In this document: piece after piece, positions 12,082-24,266 of the stretch
How positions within the stretch are numbered: position 1 is the first letter of the stretch
Layout: each line of letters starts with the position of its first letter
From: Sipunculus nudus
Taxonomy: Eukaryota; Annelida; Sipuncula; Golfingiida; Sipunculidae
Direction of reading: 5' to 3'
NCBI GenBank assembly: GCA_026874595.1
Contig: CM049317.1
Span: 42,870,401 to 42,934,400, forward strand
Length of the DNA: 64,000 bases
Notes under the pieces: model-generated
Told to the model about the DNA's origin: nothing
Seen by the model: only the letters and a program-made list of their open reading frames with translations
Databases searched by the model: none
Made by a program: the position numbers and the translations under genes

Positions 12082-13112
12082 TTGTATCTCAAGACATAGT
12101 CTGGAGATACTATGGTTTAGGCACAGTTGCGCCGTGATCTTAGATAGTGTTGTCATGTACTGGAAACTGGTGGCGCCACCTGTTATCCTTTTCTTGTTTT
12201 CATGCCATTTAATACCCCCATTATTGCCACTTAACAGTACCATGAGCATTATAAGTCAAATGGACAGATTTCTTTCATATTATGCATATACATAGACATG
12301 GGGTATGGGATGATGTATATTTAAATTGGGGCCATGACCTTTACTAGGAGAGTGACCTTGACCTTGGATAGGTCCATTTTGGAGGAAAACCACACAAATT
12401 CTTAAATATATCAAGAAATCTTGCATGGATTGATCCAAAAATCAACTTGATAAAGATCTTTGACAGTGTTGTTCTTGTTTTCGAACAATTTAATACCCAC
12501 ATCATTGCCACTTAACAGTACTGAGAGCATTATAAGTCAAAAACTTATGGACAGATTTCTTTCATATTATGCATATACATAGACATGGTTTATGGGATGA
12601 TGTATATTCAAATCGGGTCATGACCTTTCCTATGAGAGTGACCTTGACCTTGAATATTGCCATATATGGTGAAAATCACACTAAATCATTAATATCTCAA
12701 TAAGGGATGCATGGATTGGTCCAAAAATCAAACTGACTGAAGATCTTAGATAGCTTTGTCTTTTGCATAAGAAAGGTAGCGCTACCTTCTGTCTTTCTCT
12801 TGTTTTTTCGTGCCTTTTAATACCCCGTCATTGCCACTGGACAGTACTGTGAGCATTGTAAGTCTAAAACTTATTGACAGATTGGGCTGAAATTGTGCAT
12901 GTACATTGATCTTGGATACCTCCATTTTGTATTCAAGACTGGTGACGCAATCTGCAATCGTTCGCCTTGGCGTCCATCTGTACATGTGCTTTGGGTGAAA
13001 ATTGCTCATATCTCCGGAGTGGTCCAGGGTATTGGTCTGAAATTTGACATGTCCATCCATCTTTTTTTTCTTCTCGTAAACCAGACAGGTGGTGCTACCT
13101 TCCTTCCCATTT
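12082..13112 (+). mobile_element. family C Helentron-like element, 5' part
   Basis: It starts attgtatctc, with the partner ggagatactatgg, a mutated form of the family C 5' hairpin. It repeats blocks with gagagtgaccttgacctt and has one exact GGTGGCGCCACC at 12169-12180. No family C 3' end is seen before family E begins. Confidence 0.6.
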
Positions 13113-13113
13113 T

Positions 13114-15704
13114 TAGCGAACCTATGAGCTTATGCGATGGTGTGGCGTCGTCCGGCATCCGTCGTCCGTCGTCTGTATGTTAACCCATACTAATCACGAA
13201 ATCTTATGCATAAAATTAGTCATCTAAAAACCTCTATAAGATTTTGCTTATTTTTTGGCTAACTGCATTTTCTTAGATTTTATAGGGAAAAAGCTAAAAA
13301 AGCTTAAAAAATCTTCTTCTCCGAATCTGTTCAGCCAAATTGTCCAATATTTTACAGAAATGATTCCTGGAACAATCTCTCTCAAGTTTGTTCGAATGGT
13401 CTAAGTTCGGTGATTTTTGGCGGAGTTACAGGAAGTTGAACTTAGTCATCTGTCCAAAAAAGCATACTAAAATTACAATCTCAGAAATGGCTTGAGCTAT
13501 CATCACCAAATTTTATACCAATGTTAGTCACATGAGTCATATCTGAAATTGAGGTATTGGTGGCGCCACCTGCATAAGCCTTTTTTGTACGGGGGTCATC
13601 AGTGCCCGTATCATACTGACAGCTACAAATAACTTCTTCTCTGAAACTAAATGGCCAAATTGTTTAATATCGCACAGAAATGATCCTAGGGTAGTGCTTT
13701 CTGAAGTTTGTTCAAATGGTCTCAGTTCAGTGACTTTTGGCTAAGTTATGGGAAGCTGAATTTAGTCATATGCCATAACAGCCCATTTTAGCTAAGTGGC
13801 TACAAAAATCTTCTTCTCAAAAACCACTGGGCCAAATTCTTAAATCTCACACATTAATTATCCTTAGATGTTGATAATTCAAGTTTGTTCAAATGGTCTC
13901 AGTTCAGTGACTTTTGGCTGAGTTATGGGAAGCTGAATTTAGTCATATGCCATAACAGCCCATGTAAGCTGAGTGGCTACAAAAATCTTCTTCTCAAAAA
14001 CCACTGGGCCAAATTCTTAAATCTCACACATTAATTATCCTTAGATGTTGATAATTCAAGTTTGTTCAAATGGTCTCAGTTCAGTGACTTTTGGCTAAGT
14101 TATGGGAAGCTGAATTTAGTCATATGCCATAACAGCCCATGTTAGCTAAGTGGCTACAAAAATCTTCTTCTCAAAAACCACTGGGCCAAATTCTAAAATC
14201 TCATACATTAATTATCCTTAGAAGTTGATAATTCAAGTTTGTTCAAATGGTTTTGGTTCAATGATTTTTGGCTGAGTTATGGGAAGCTGAACTTTGCCAT
14301 TTTGCTGTATTTTCCCATATGAGTTATAAACCTACAAAACGTTTTTCGACTGATGATACTGAGGCCAGTTTGTTTAATATTTTGCAAGAATAATTCCCTG
14401 AATCATTCTAATAATAATTGTCTTTTATGGTTCCAAAAAATGAATTTTGGCTGAATTATAAAGATTGAATTGAGTCATTTTACCATATATGTTAGCTGTG
14501 TGAAGCAGATACATCTAGCCTAGCACCAGTTTATCAGCATCCATTACATCATGCCTCTAGACATTTAGATTTCAGAATATCTATGGAAAATATTGACAAG
14601 AATGTTTTTTAAAAGCTTTTAAAAAATGTAGATTTATGATATTACATATCATCTGTACACTATTCATAATTTCTCAGGAATAGCAAGTGCTACCATCTCC
14701 AAATTTTATGCAATTATCAGTCACATATCAAATGTTGGTGGATTCAGCTTATTTTTGCTATCTGCATTTACTTAGATTTTACAGGGGAAAAGTTGAAAAA
14801 ACATTTTCTTCTTGTAAAGAGTCCAGCCAAATTGTTCAATATTTTACAGAAATGATCCCAGAGGCGAGCCTTCTCAAGTTTGTTCTAATGGTTTGTGTTG
14901 GATAAATTTTAGCAGAGTTACATAACAGGCCAAGATGGTGTATGTTTGAATAGGTTGAGAAACTGCCAACTGTTTCAGATTTGGCAACAGATCAAGAGTT
15001 CATTCAGTGCAGCCAGATTTAGGTCAAGAGTTCAATCAGTGCAGCCAAGCACAAGGCATGTGATCACCTCATGGGCAGCATGTGATCATTTCATGGGTAG
15101 CATTTGATCACCTCATGAGTATCATGTGATCACCTCATGTTCATTCAGTGCAGCCAGGTACAGGTCAAAAATTCACTCAGTCTAGCCAGGTGCAGGTTAA
15201 GAGTTCACTCAGTGCAGTAGCCTGAGCCAGTAATTTGTCACAGTACACTCGGGGCAACAGCCTTTCTCACCTAAGCCTGGTCAGCCCCGTGCATCAGACT
15301 CAAGGTAAGTTTGATGTATTGGCCTGATATTCTGACCTGTCTATGTGTCTTTAATGGCTTTCTCGTTCACAAGACAGGTGTTGCCATCTACAATTACTTT
15401 TGCAAAGTGTATGTGCCTGCTTAATTCTACGGAAGAATTTGATATATCAGCTTGAAATTGGGCATATTTATACATGTCAAATAGCTTTGTCGTATATAAG
15501 ACTATTGGTGCCACCTACAATAATTTTTGTGTTGTGTGCACCCATGCCAGAATTTCAGCAGTGATGTTTGTGTATTGTTTCTTGTTCAAAATGTTTAGTA
15601 CTTGCATTGTTCATATATATATAAAAAGTAGTGGTTCAGCATTGAAGCGTTATACCTGGTGTATATCCATATGCACAGGTTCGCATTAGGCCTGTAGGCC
15701 TTGT
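13114..15704 (+). mobile_element. family E Helentron-like element, complete
   Basis: The 5' end has tagGCGAACC-type sequence (GCGAACC at 13116-13122) followed by tatgagcttatgcgatgg. The 3' end has aGGTTCGC, then AGGCCTgtAGGCCT and CTTGT (15700-15704). The interior has three 177-base tandem units starting at 13750, 13927 and 14104, with the next boundary at 14281. A short array of about 29 bases (atgtgatcacctcatg) lies at 15058-15140. Confidence 0.7.
13750..14280. repeat. 177-bp tandem repeat, three units
   Basis: The phrase gggaagctgaatttagtcat starts at 13750, 13927 and 14104, and its first part again at 14281. The spacing is exactly 177 bases each time. It lies inside family E; a single, more divergent unit is present in the copy at 35819-37311. 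Confidence 0.9.
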
Positions 15705-15832
15705 TGTAGAATAAATTAATGCCCTTTTCTATGGAGTGATTTGCACTATTGGCCTGAAATTGTGCCTATCCTCCGGAGTGGTCAAAAGTATTTGTTTGAA
15801 ATTTGGCATGCCCATCCACCTACCTTCCCTTT

Positions 15833-16390
15833 TAGCGAACCTGTGAGCTTATGCGATGGCGCAGCGTCGTCCCTCCGCTGTCAGCCATCTGCCTTCCAGG
15901 GCTGGCTCTCCGCCGTCCATGGCTATAAGAGAGAAACTGTCGGAGCTGGCAGCTTCAAATTACATGTAAGAATTAGTCACATGTGAAACTTGGTGCCCTG
16001 GAGCTTATAATTGAGTATCTGCATTAATTTAGATTTTATAGAGAAAAAGCTAAAAAAACCTTTAAAAATCTTTTTCTCTGAAACTGTTCAGCCAAATTGT
16101 CCAATATATCACAGAAATGTTCCTTGGAACAATCTCTCTCAAGTTTGTTCGAATGGTTTCAGTTTGATGATTTTTTACCGAGTTACAGGAAGTTGAACTT
16201 AGTCATCTGTGCAAAAAAGCATACTAAGCTTAAAATATCAGAAACAGCTGAAGCTGTCATCACCAAATTTAATGCCAATGTTTGTCACATGAGTCATATC
16301 TGAAATTGAGGTGTTGGTGGCGCCACCTACATTGATCTGTTTTTTACAAGCATAAATGTAAGTTTAGACTCTTCTAGCTTATACACTGTA
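15833..16390 (+). mobile_element. family E Helentron-like element, 5' part only
   Basis: GCGAACC with gtgagcttatgcgatggcgc begins here. The sequence runs through an exact GGTGGCGCCACC at 16316-16327 and is cut where a family A element starts. Confidence 0.65.
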
Positions 16391-19300
16391 TTTTCAGCTC
16401 AGCTGACCATAAGTCATCTGAGCTATAGTTGTGGTCCTTTGTCCGTCGGCTGTCCTTCCTTTAAACTGGCACATTTTGAAACTGTTGGACCTACGAATTT
16501 GAAATTTTGCATACCTTAAGATGTACCCAAAATCTCCTACCATACCGAAAATTGGGTCACTAGGACTTTGTTCCTTAGAATAATTAAGGAAAAACCTCCG
16601 TTTTCCATTAAAAACCCATTGTTACACTTCAAGACTGCCTAATATCAAAACCACTGACCTGATATGGACCATTTTTAATATATTAATTCCTCTATATATT
16701 TCCCATGTACATACCAGAAATTAGTTCAGGATTTTTTAAATTCTTGAAGTAATGGGCCCAAACATGATGCAGTTTGTAAAAATTCAGGAAATATATTTAC
16801 TTCATTAACTTGAATATTGCTGAAGCTAGAGACTTTCTTTCAGGTGTATAACTATATTTAGTCAAGATTCAATTGTATACCCAAAATAAGATCTGATTTT
16901 TTTAAATTTTATCAGTTATTAGCATAAATATAAAATCAGTACCTTGAATTTTGCCCAGATTTGACCATGGCACATTTTTTTCCCTGTAATTGCTGTGGAT
17001 TTAATTTTCACAGCATCTACACATAATGATTTAATCTGTTTAAATCTGAAATTTGAAACCAGTTGATCTAAAACTGTAGATTTTATTCCAGTTTTCAAGT
17101 ATTGTTTAGATCAAGCAAGTGTTATGCAGTTTGCTAGAGCTCAGCTTCCCAGGCCAGCTCTCAGCTTCCAAAATTTGGCATACAGTTAGATGTCCCCCAA
17201 ACTCACTTACCATACCAAAAGTTTGTTAACTAAAATTTCATTCCTTCGAGATGTTAAAAAAAACTTTAATTTTCAGTTAAAACCCATTGTTACACTATAA
17301 GACTGCCTAATATCAAAACCACTGATCTGACTTTGATCATATAATATATACATATTTTTCTATTTATGCTCTATCACATGCCAGAAATTATGTTAGTATT
17401 GCAAAATTGTTTTAAGTTGGGCCCGAACATAATGCACTTTGTAAACAAGAAATATATTTACTCTCTTAACATGAAAAAAGCTAGAGATTTTTTTTTTTGT
17501 CAGGAATATAACATTATTTAATAAAGATTCAATTGTATATCCAAAATTAGTTCTGAATTTTTCAAATTTTATAAGTTTTTAGCATAAATATAAAATCAGT
17601 ACCTTAAATTTTGCCTAAATTTGACCATGGCATGTTTGTTTTCTGTAAGCACTGTTGATATAATTTTCATATCATGCAGAAATAAGGATGTCAGCTTGTT
17701 AGTTTTGAAAGTTGAAAGAAATTTGCCAAAAACTGTAGCTTTTATTAAAGTTTTTATGAGACCATGTCAGACCAAGGCTCTAGCCAGCCCCTCTGTATAT
17801 CCTCAAGTTTACCTTTCAGGCCAATTATGCACGCTTGACTCGGGGCATATACTTGCAGCTGGGCAGCTTATTGCTGGCCACAGCTGATCCAGGTGTCCAA
17901 CCCAGCTCATCTATTAGTTAGACCAACAGCATAACAATAAACAATGAATAAATAAATTTTTATAGGTCTATAATAACAACTTTAAAAATAATCAATAGAA
18001 AAGGAATTTGACAGTTGATGAGTACCGTAAAATCTCCACTTAAAACCGCACTTCCGATTAAAACCGCACCCAGACTTTGTCGAAATTCCAGGTGAGACAC
18101 CGCGAGGGGCTCAAATACTAAGAACCTCCCATTAAAACCGCACCTACTATTGCTACTGAATGATTTGACATAAGACACAATCAAGCTATCCACTAGAAAT
18201 CAACAAGCGTAGGTTTCGACTCGGCCATTCCTGTCCACTATAAAATTCCTTGGGCATTTTATTTAAACACATCAAAACACTTTTTTTGCAGAGTCACTCA
18301 AGCATCAAGTTTGGGAAGACGTGAGGGCCGGTGAACCTCCGCCTGTTTATATTGTTTTTATATGCAGTGCCATGTTCTTGTTTGCTACTGATTTTCCATT
18401 GTATTTTGGAAAGAAATATTCTGCTGATCCATTTCAAGTCACTGTATATTTTAATTCGAAAAGTAATATTTTGAAATCTTAATTTTTGATGAAAATTCCA
18501 TTTTCTGGAATTACTCGGAAGATTCAAATCATTTTCATACCAGTTACTTCGGTGTTATCATCGTCAGATCGTACGTTGACATCGCTCCATGTCACAATTT
18601 GCTGGTGCGTTTGAAAACATCGCTGGTCAACTTTACTAAATGTCAAAGTAACTGAAGTTACCTTGTCGAGATACGTATGTATAGGAAACATGACGCTTGA
18701 AAACGAGTGATTTTAAGGTAAAATTAAAGTAGCCAGTCGGGGTAAGCAAGTTTTTTCCCTGAAAAAAAGTTTCCGTGTGGGGAGCCATTTTGTCAAGGCA
18801 GTGTTCGCGCAAGGCACGCTGGGACAAAATAGGTGGCTGTTCTGTTTACCACCCAGCGCGTACAGCCGTTCAAAATATTCTTAGCAGAATACCGGGGCGT
18901 TTTAGCACATGGCGGCACTCAAACTTCATTTTAAAACGATCGTCTGCCATTGTGTGACTCTTTACGGTGTCAGCTTTTTTTCATTTTACGTTTTAAACAA
19001 ATAATCATTGCTTAATAATGCCGCAAATGGGTTTAAAGAAGGCTTTTATTTCAATTTTGCTTGACCATGCCCAACGAAGTTGGCCACTGTGTGTTACAGC
19101 AGGGTTGTTGTAAACGTATAATTTGATGACAATTACCAAGATTTTATAACAAGTTATATATCACACAAAAACTAATCAGCAATATTTAATTTATAAATAA
19201 CAAATAATCGTAAATAATACATTTACACACGGCTCCCATGCATGCAATACTGCTGCTAAGAACGGCCTCGAAAGTTGCAATATTATCGCCCACTCGCTGG

Positions 19301-19475
19301 CCCAAAAACGATGTCTGTCAGGAAGATATTCAGGAAACCCTTCTTGTATTAACCGCACAGTGCTTTCAGGAAATCAACTTGATTTCAAGATTTTGAATTT
19401 CTTGATTAAACCGCGGTTTTAAGTGGAGATTTTACGGTAACACTAACAGGGAATTACCTTGCAGTTACTGATTTT
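16391..19475 (+). mobile_element. family A Helentron-like element, interrupted, 3' end lost
   Basis: The 5' end ttttcagctcagctgacc is followed by ataagtcatctgagct and the usual interior (compare 50385-53008). It is broken by a TA-flanked TIR element at 18025-19437 and resumes as gaattaccttgcagttactg. It stops where family B sequence begins. Confidence 0.75.
18025..19437. mobile_element. mariner-like TIR element with TA target duplication
   Basis: The left end CCGTAAAATCTCCACTTAAA plus ACCGC (18025-18049) is a perfect 25-base inverted copy of 19413-19437. TA flanks both sides (18023-18024 and 19438-19439). The motif ttaaaaccgcac recurs near the left end. The flanks join into a sequence that matches another family A copy at about 52030-52075, which serves as an empty site. 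At 1.4 kb with no long open frame it is non-autonomous. Confidence 0.88.
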
Positions 19476-20269
19476 TATGCATATAGTTTAACACATGTCC
19501 GTCATTCCGTCCTTCCGTCCTTCCGAAATCAAACAGTTGTACCGACTTTTTTTCGCAATGCCTGCAGATATTGGCCTGATTTTTGTTGTGTGGGCAGATA
19601 ATGACCAGTTACAGATCGAGTTCGCGTTTTGTCCCGGTTGACCTACTTTTGACTGTTTTACCGCTCCTTAACTTAGAAAATTTTATGAAAAATAGAAATT
19701 TTCATGACAAATACACATGTACGGACTTTTTTTCGCAATGCTTGCAGATATTGGCCTGATTTTTGGTGTGTATGCAGATATTGACCAGTTACAGACTGAG
19801 TTCGCGTTTCCTCCCGGTTGACCTACTTTCGACCGTTTTACGGCTCCTTAACTTAGAAAATTTCATGAAAAATAGAAATTTTCATGACAAATACACATGT
19901 ACGGACTTTTTTTTCGCAATGCCTGAAGATATTGGCCTGATTTTTGGTGTGTATGCAGATATTGACCAGTTACAGATCAAGTTCGCGTTTCCTCTCGGTT
20001 GACCTACTTTTGACCATTTACGGCTCCTTAACTTAGAAAATTTCATGAAAAATAGAAATTTTCATGACAAATACACATGTACGGACTTTTTTTCACAATG
20101 CCTGCAGATATTGGCCTGATTTTTGGTGTGTGGGCAGATAATGACCAGTTACAGATCAAGTTCGCGTTTCGTCCCGGTTGACCTACTTTTGATTGTTTTA
20201 CGGCTCCTAAACATAGAAAATTTCATGAAAAATATAAATTTTCATGACAAATTTACATGTACAGCCGTT
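19476..20269 (+). mobile_element. family B element lacking its 5' hairpin, with four 180-bp units
   Basis: It begins TATGCATA, where the copy at 4500 has a hairpin between TATG and CATA. Four tandem units of about 180 bases start at 19542, 19721, 19901 and 20081 (taCgGACTTTTTTTCgcaatg). The fourth ends where family F starts. Confidence 0.8.
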
Positions 20270-20896
20270 TTTAGCCCTCAGCTCATAGGCTGATGGGCTA
20301 TTGTCGTCACCCAAGCTGTCCGTCTATCCGTCCATCTGTCTGTCGGGTGTCCGTCCGTCCGTCCGTTCCGCGTCTGTTAACTGTTACCTTGTGAGCGGGA
20401 TATCTCTAAAAGGATTCACCATTGGAATTTTATTTCATCATTGAAGATGTATATCGATAAAATCTCGGTCAAGTTTGAAGATGGGTGACCTTGACCCATT
20501 TTTCTACATTTTAGAGCTGATTATAGAAAAACACTCAGAAGCTTATATCTCAGGAACCATTGTGTGGATTTTCACAAAACTTACTATGATCATTGGGACT
20601 GATGGTCTGTACGTGCTGCACAATTTTGGTGGCGTCACCTGCAATTTCTGGTTTTTTAATGAAATTTTATCGGATTTTTCAATTTTGGCCTTTGTGCAGG
20701 ATATCTCCAAAGGTATTCAACTAAGGAACTTCATTACTTCAGTGCTTTTGCATCATATTTACAAAATCTTGGTCAGGTTCAAAGATGGGTGGTCTTGACC
20801 TACTTTTCAAGGTCACAGAGCTTAGTATAGAAATAGAAATATACATTTATAGGCAGATTATGATCAGCTGAGCGCCTTGACCAATTGGTCCCTTGT
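20270..20896 (+). mobile_element. family F Helentron-like element, complete (0.63 kb)
   Basis: The 5' end has GCCCTCAGCT (20274-20283). Its partner AGCTGAGCGC lies at 20866-20875, one mismatch from perfect, followed by the palindrome GACCAATTGGTC (20879-20890) and CTTGT (20892-20896). A (GTCC)n tract lies near 20350. The left border with family B is the same as at 4940-4951. Confidence 0.75.
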
Positions 20897-22020
20897 TTCA
20901 AATTTTTACACATTTTTCACTCTCCTGTAAGGTCCATCAAAAATCCATCTAGTGTCACATTATTGCCAATATCAACTGGTCAATCAGATGAACGTCATGA
21001 CCCATGGGTCACTTGTTTCAGCTTCATTTACATTGCACAAAAATTATTTTTATGAGGCTTTTATTCAAGTATACTGAAATGATTTTTGGCAGCATTTTTT
21101 GGACCTTTAACAATGTGGGACTGTATCTTTCATTATTCTAATCATTTTGATTAAAAAATCTAATGAATATGTCAGCTTGGAAAAAAAGTATTGTAGACAA
21201 AGTCTTTCAGTATGTGTAAACATATTTACAAACAGGCCAAGATTGTGTCTGTACCTATAAATAGCATTGCCGACTATCAACTATTTCAAATTTGGCAACA
21301 GGCCAAAGGACAGTCCAGATCTATTTTTAGCTTTGGCAGACTACCAACTTTATCAGATTATGCAACAGGTCAAGAGTTCACCCAGTGCAGCCAGATACAG
21401 GTCGAAAGATCACTCAGTCTAGCCAGGTGCAGGTCAAGAGTTCACTCAGTGCAGTAGCTTGAGCCAGCAATTTGTCACAGTTCACTCGGGGCAACTGCCT
21501 TTCTCACTGAAGTCTGGTCAGCCCAGTGCATCAAACGAAAGAGAAATTTGATGTATTGGCCTGATATTTTGATCTGTCTGTGTGTCTTTCATGGCTTTCT
21601 CTTTCAGAAGACAGGTGTCACCACCTACAATGACTTTTGCACAGTGTATGTGCCTGCTCATTTCTCCTGAGGAATTTGATATATCAGCCTGAAATTGGGC
21701 ATATTTATACATTTCGTAAAGCTTTGTTGTATACAAGACTGGTGGCACCACCTACAATAATTTTTGCACACTGTATGTCCCTGCTTATTACTCAGGAGGT
21801 TATATCAGCCTGAAATTGGTATACATCACTGATACTTTGTCATATACAAGACATGTAGGCCTGCTTGAAAAGTAATGGCCCAGCATTGAAGCATTATACC
21901 AGGTTCACATTAGGCCTGTAGGCCTTGTTAACTTCAAGGTCAACTTCAGCTGAGAACAGTGATCCATTGGTCCCTTGTTTAAGGATGGCCTTAATATAGA
22001 TTTGTATGTAATGACATATT
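20897..22020 (+). mobile_element. cluster of orphan 3' ends of dispersed elements
   Basis: A 3' palindrome GACCCATGGGTC and CTTGT end at 21016. A family E 3' end (aggcctgtaggccttgtt) ends at 21929. A family A-like 3' end (tcagctgagaacagtgatcc, then CTTGT) ends near 21978. None has a matching 5' end close by. The part at 21360-21560 resembles 15140-15330. Confidence 0.6.
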
Positions 22021-22021
22021 A

Positions 22022-24043
22022 TTGTATCCCCAGACAAAGTCGGGGGATACTATGTTTTTATACCGGTCTCGCCGCCACCGCCACCGCCGCCGCCACCATA
22101 TATAAATCTTGTTGGCGCGATAACCCAAAAATATTTCACGGAACTTTAACAAACTTGGTATATGTATAGAATTGGGTAAGAGGATGACGCCTATTTAAAA
22201 TGAGGTCATGACCTTTACTAGGAGAGTGTCCTTGACCTTGAATAGGTCCAATTTTGGGGAAAATCACACAAATTCTTTAATATCTCAAGAAATCTTGCAT
22301 GGATTTATCCCAAAATCAAGTTGATGGAAGATCATGGATAGGGTTGACATGTTCCAGAAACTGGTGGTGCCACCTATTATTCTTCACTTGTTTTCGTGCC
22401 GTTTAATACCCCCAAAATTGCCACCTTACAGTACTGTGAGCATTATAAGTCAAAAACTAATGGACAGATTTCTTTTATATTATGCATATACATAGGTATG
22501 GGTTATGGGATGATGTTTATTTAAATTAGGGTCATGACCTTTCCTATGATAGTGGCCTTGACCTTGAATATTGCCAAATATGGTGAAAATCACACACCTC
22601 TTATGATATCTCTAGTGTTGATAGCCATATGGATTTCAAACATGACTTATGTATGGCCCACCACTAAAGTAAGAACCCTATAGGTTCTAGCGTCATGAGG
22701 TCAAAGGTCAAGGTCACTGGACTGGCATTTTAAAAGATACTGTGGATGCATTTTAAGCCAAACTTTCATCCTAGGTCTTCCATCTTGAATATATAGCTCA
22801 CTTGCCAATAGTGGATTATCCATATAAATTTTGGGGTCACAAGGTCAAAGGTCGAGGCCACAGGAGCTATCTGTCCAAAAATTAGTTTCTGGATGATAAT
22901 TCCTGCTTTTATTGATGTATTGATTTCAAACTTGACTTATATATGTCCCATTGAAAAAGCAAGACTCCAATTGATTTTGGGGTCATGAGGTCAAAGGTCA
23001 AGGTCACAGGACACATCTTTAAAAAGATTGTGGATGCATTTTCAGCCAAACATTTCATCTCAGACCTTTCATCTTGCACATATAAGTCATCTGCCAATAG
23101 AGGAAGACCCCTATCAATTTTGAGGTCAAAGGTGAAGGTCGCAGGAGCTATCTGTCCAAAAATTAGTTTCTGGATGATAATTCCTTCTTTTATTGATGTA
23201 TGGATTTCAAACTTGACTTGTATATGTCCCATTGGAAAAGCAAGACCCAAATTGATTTTGGGGTCATGAGGTCAAAGGTCAAGGTCACAGGACACATCTT
23301 TAAAAAGATTGTGGATGCATTTTCAGCCAATCAATTCATCTGAGATCTTTCATCTTGCACATATAGTTCTCCTGCCAAGAGAGGAAGAACCCTATCAATT
23401 TTGAGGTCACAAGGTCAAAGATGAAGGTCACCGGAGCCATCTGTCCAAAAATTAGTTTCTGGATGATAATTCCTTCTTTTATTGATGTATGGATTTCATA
23501 CTTGACTTGTATTTGACCCATTGGAAAAGCAGACCCAAATTGATTTTGGGTTCATGAGGTCAAAGGTCAAGGTCACAGGAAACCTCTTTAAAAAGATTGT
23601 GGATGCATTTTCAGCCAAACAATTCATCAGAGATCTTTCATCTTGCACATATAGTTCTCCTGCCAAGAGAGGAAGAACACTATCAATTTTGAGGTCACAA
23701 GGTCAAAGGTGAAGGTCACAGGAGCCATCTGTCCAAAAATTAGTTTCTGGATGATAATTCCTGGTTTATTGATGTATGGATTTCAAACTTGACTTGCATA
23801 TGTCCCATTGGAAAAGTAAGACCCGAATTGATTTTGGGGTCATGAGGTCAAAGGTCAAGGTCACAGGACATCTTTAAAAAGATCAAGGTCACAGGACCAA
23901 CATCTTCAACAAGATTGTGAATTGTTAGATGGAAGAAACAATAAATATGCCAAGTGTCAGTATATGCTGCTAAAAATGGGGGTCTATTCTTAAAGGGGGG
24001 GGGGGGGATACTCTAGCACCTGCGGTGCCAAGAAATGTCTAGT
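22022..24043 (+). mobile_element. family C Helentron-like element, complete (2.0 kb)
   Basis: The 5' end has GTATCCCC (22024-22031), which also pairs with GGGGATAC in a 5' hairpin. The 3' partner GGGGATAC (24004-24011) is followed by the hairpin GCACCtgcGGTGC (24016-24028) and CTAGT (24039-24043). A (CCGCCA)n-like tract lies near 22075. The second half holds about three and a half units of 281-288 bases, each with one exact nuclear-receptor-like motif. It ends only 139 bases before the exon at 24182. Confidence 0.85.
22698..23863 (+). promoter_or_regulatory. five copies of a triple nuclear-receptor half-site
   Basis: The 19-mer AGGTCAAAGGTCAAGGTCA is exact at 22698, 22988, 23269, 23557 and 23845. 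It contains AGGTCA twice with one base between (DR1, the RXR/HNF4-type layout), a third half-site directly abutting, and TCAAGGTCA (the extended ERR/SF-1 half-site). The sequence is certain; binding or function is only a possibility. Confidence 0.5.
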
Positions 24044-24181
24044 TGCAATTACATGTTACAATCACCCAACCCATAATTTCATCAAAAACTGAGAGATATA
24101 GTCTTAAAGAACAGACATACCTATAGATGATGTGTTGTCTTAGTAGTTGACATGTTGACTGTTTTCTGTTGTTCCTTTCAG

Positions 24182-24266
24182 ACATTATCCTAGCATGAAG
24201 CACACACAGGTGGCAGAAACACCAGAGATGGCAAGGATTGCACAAAATACAAAACTTCAGAGTAAT
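24182..24266 (+). CDS. LASP-like exon: last LIM ligand and part nebulin module
   Basis: This 85-base exon follows a pyrimidine-rich tract (gttcctttcag) and is followed by GTAAGA. Its first base completes the Ala codon left by the LIM exon. It then reads HYPSMKHTQVAETPEMAR and ends KLQSN in phase 0. The first His is the eighth LIM zinc ligand (Cys-x2-His). The part from TQVAETPE onward matches the linker of LASP proteins, where a nebulin-type repeat begins without its usual SxxxY start. Length, phase and position agree with the LASP exon that joins the LIM and nebulin regions. The next intron is only 781 bases. Confidence 0.92.
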
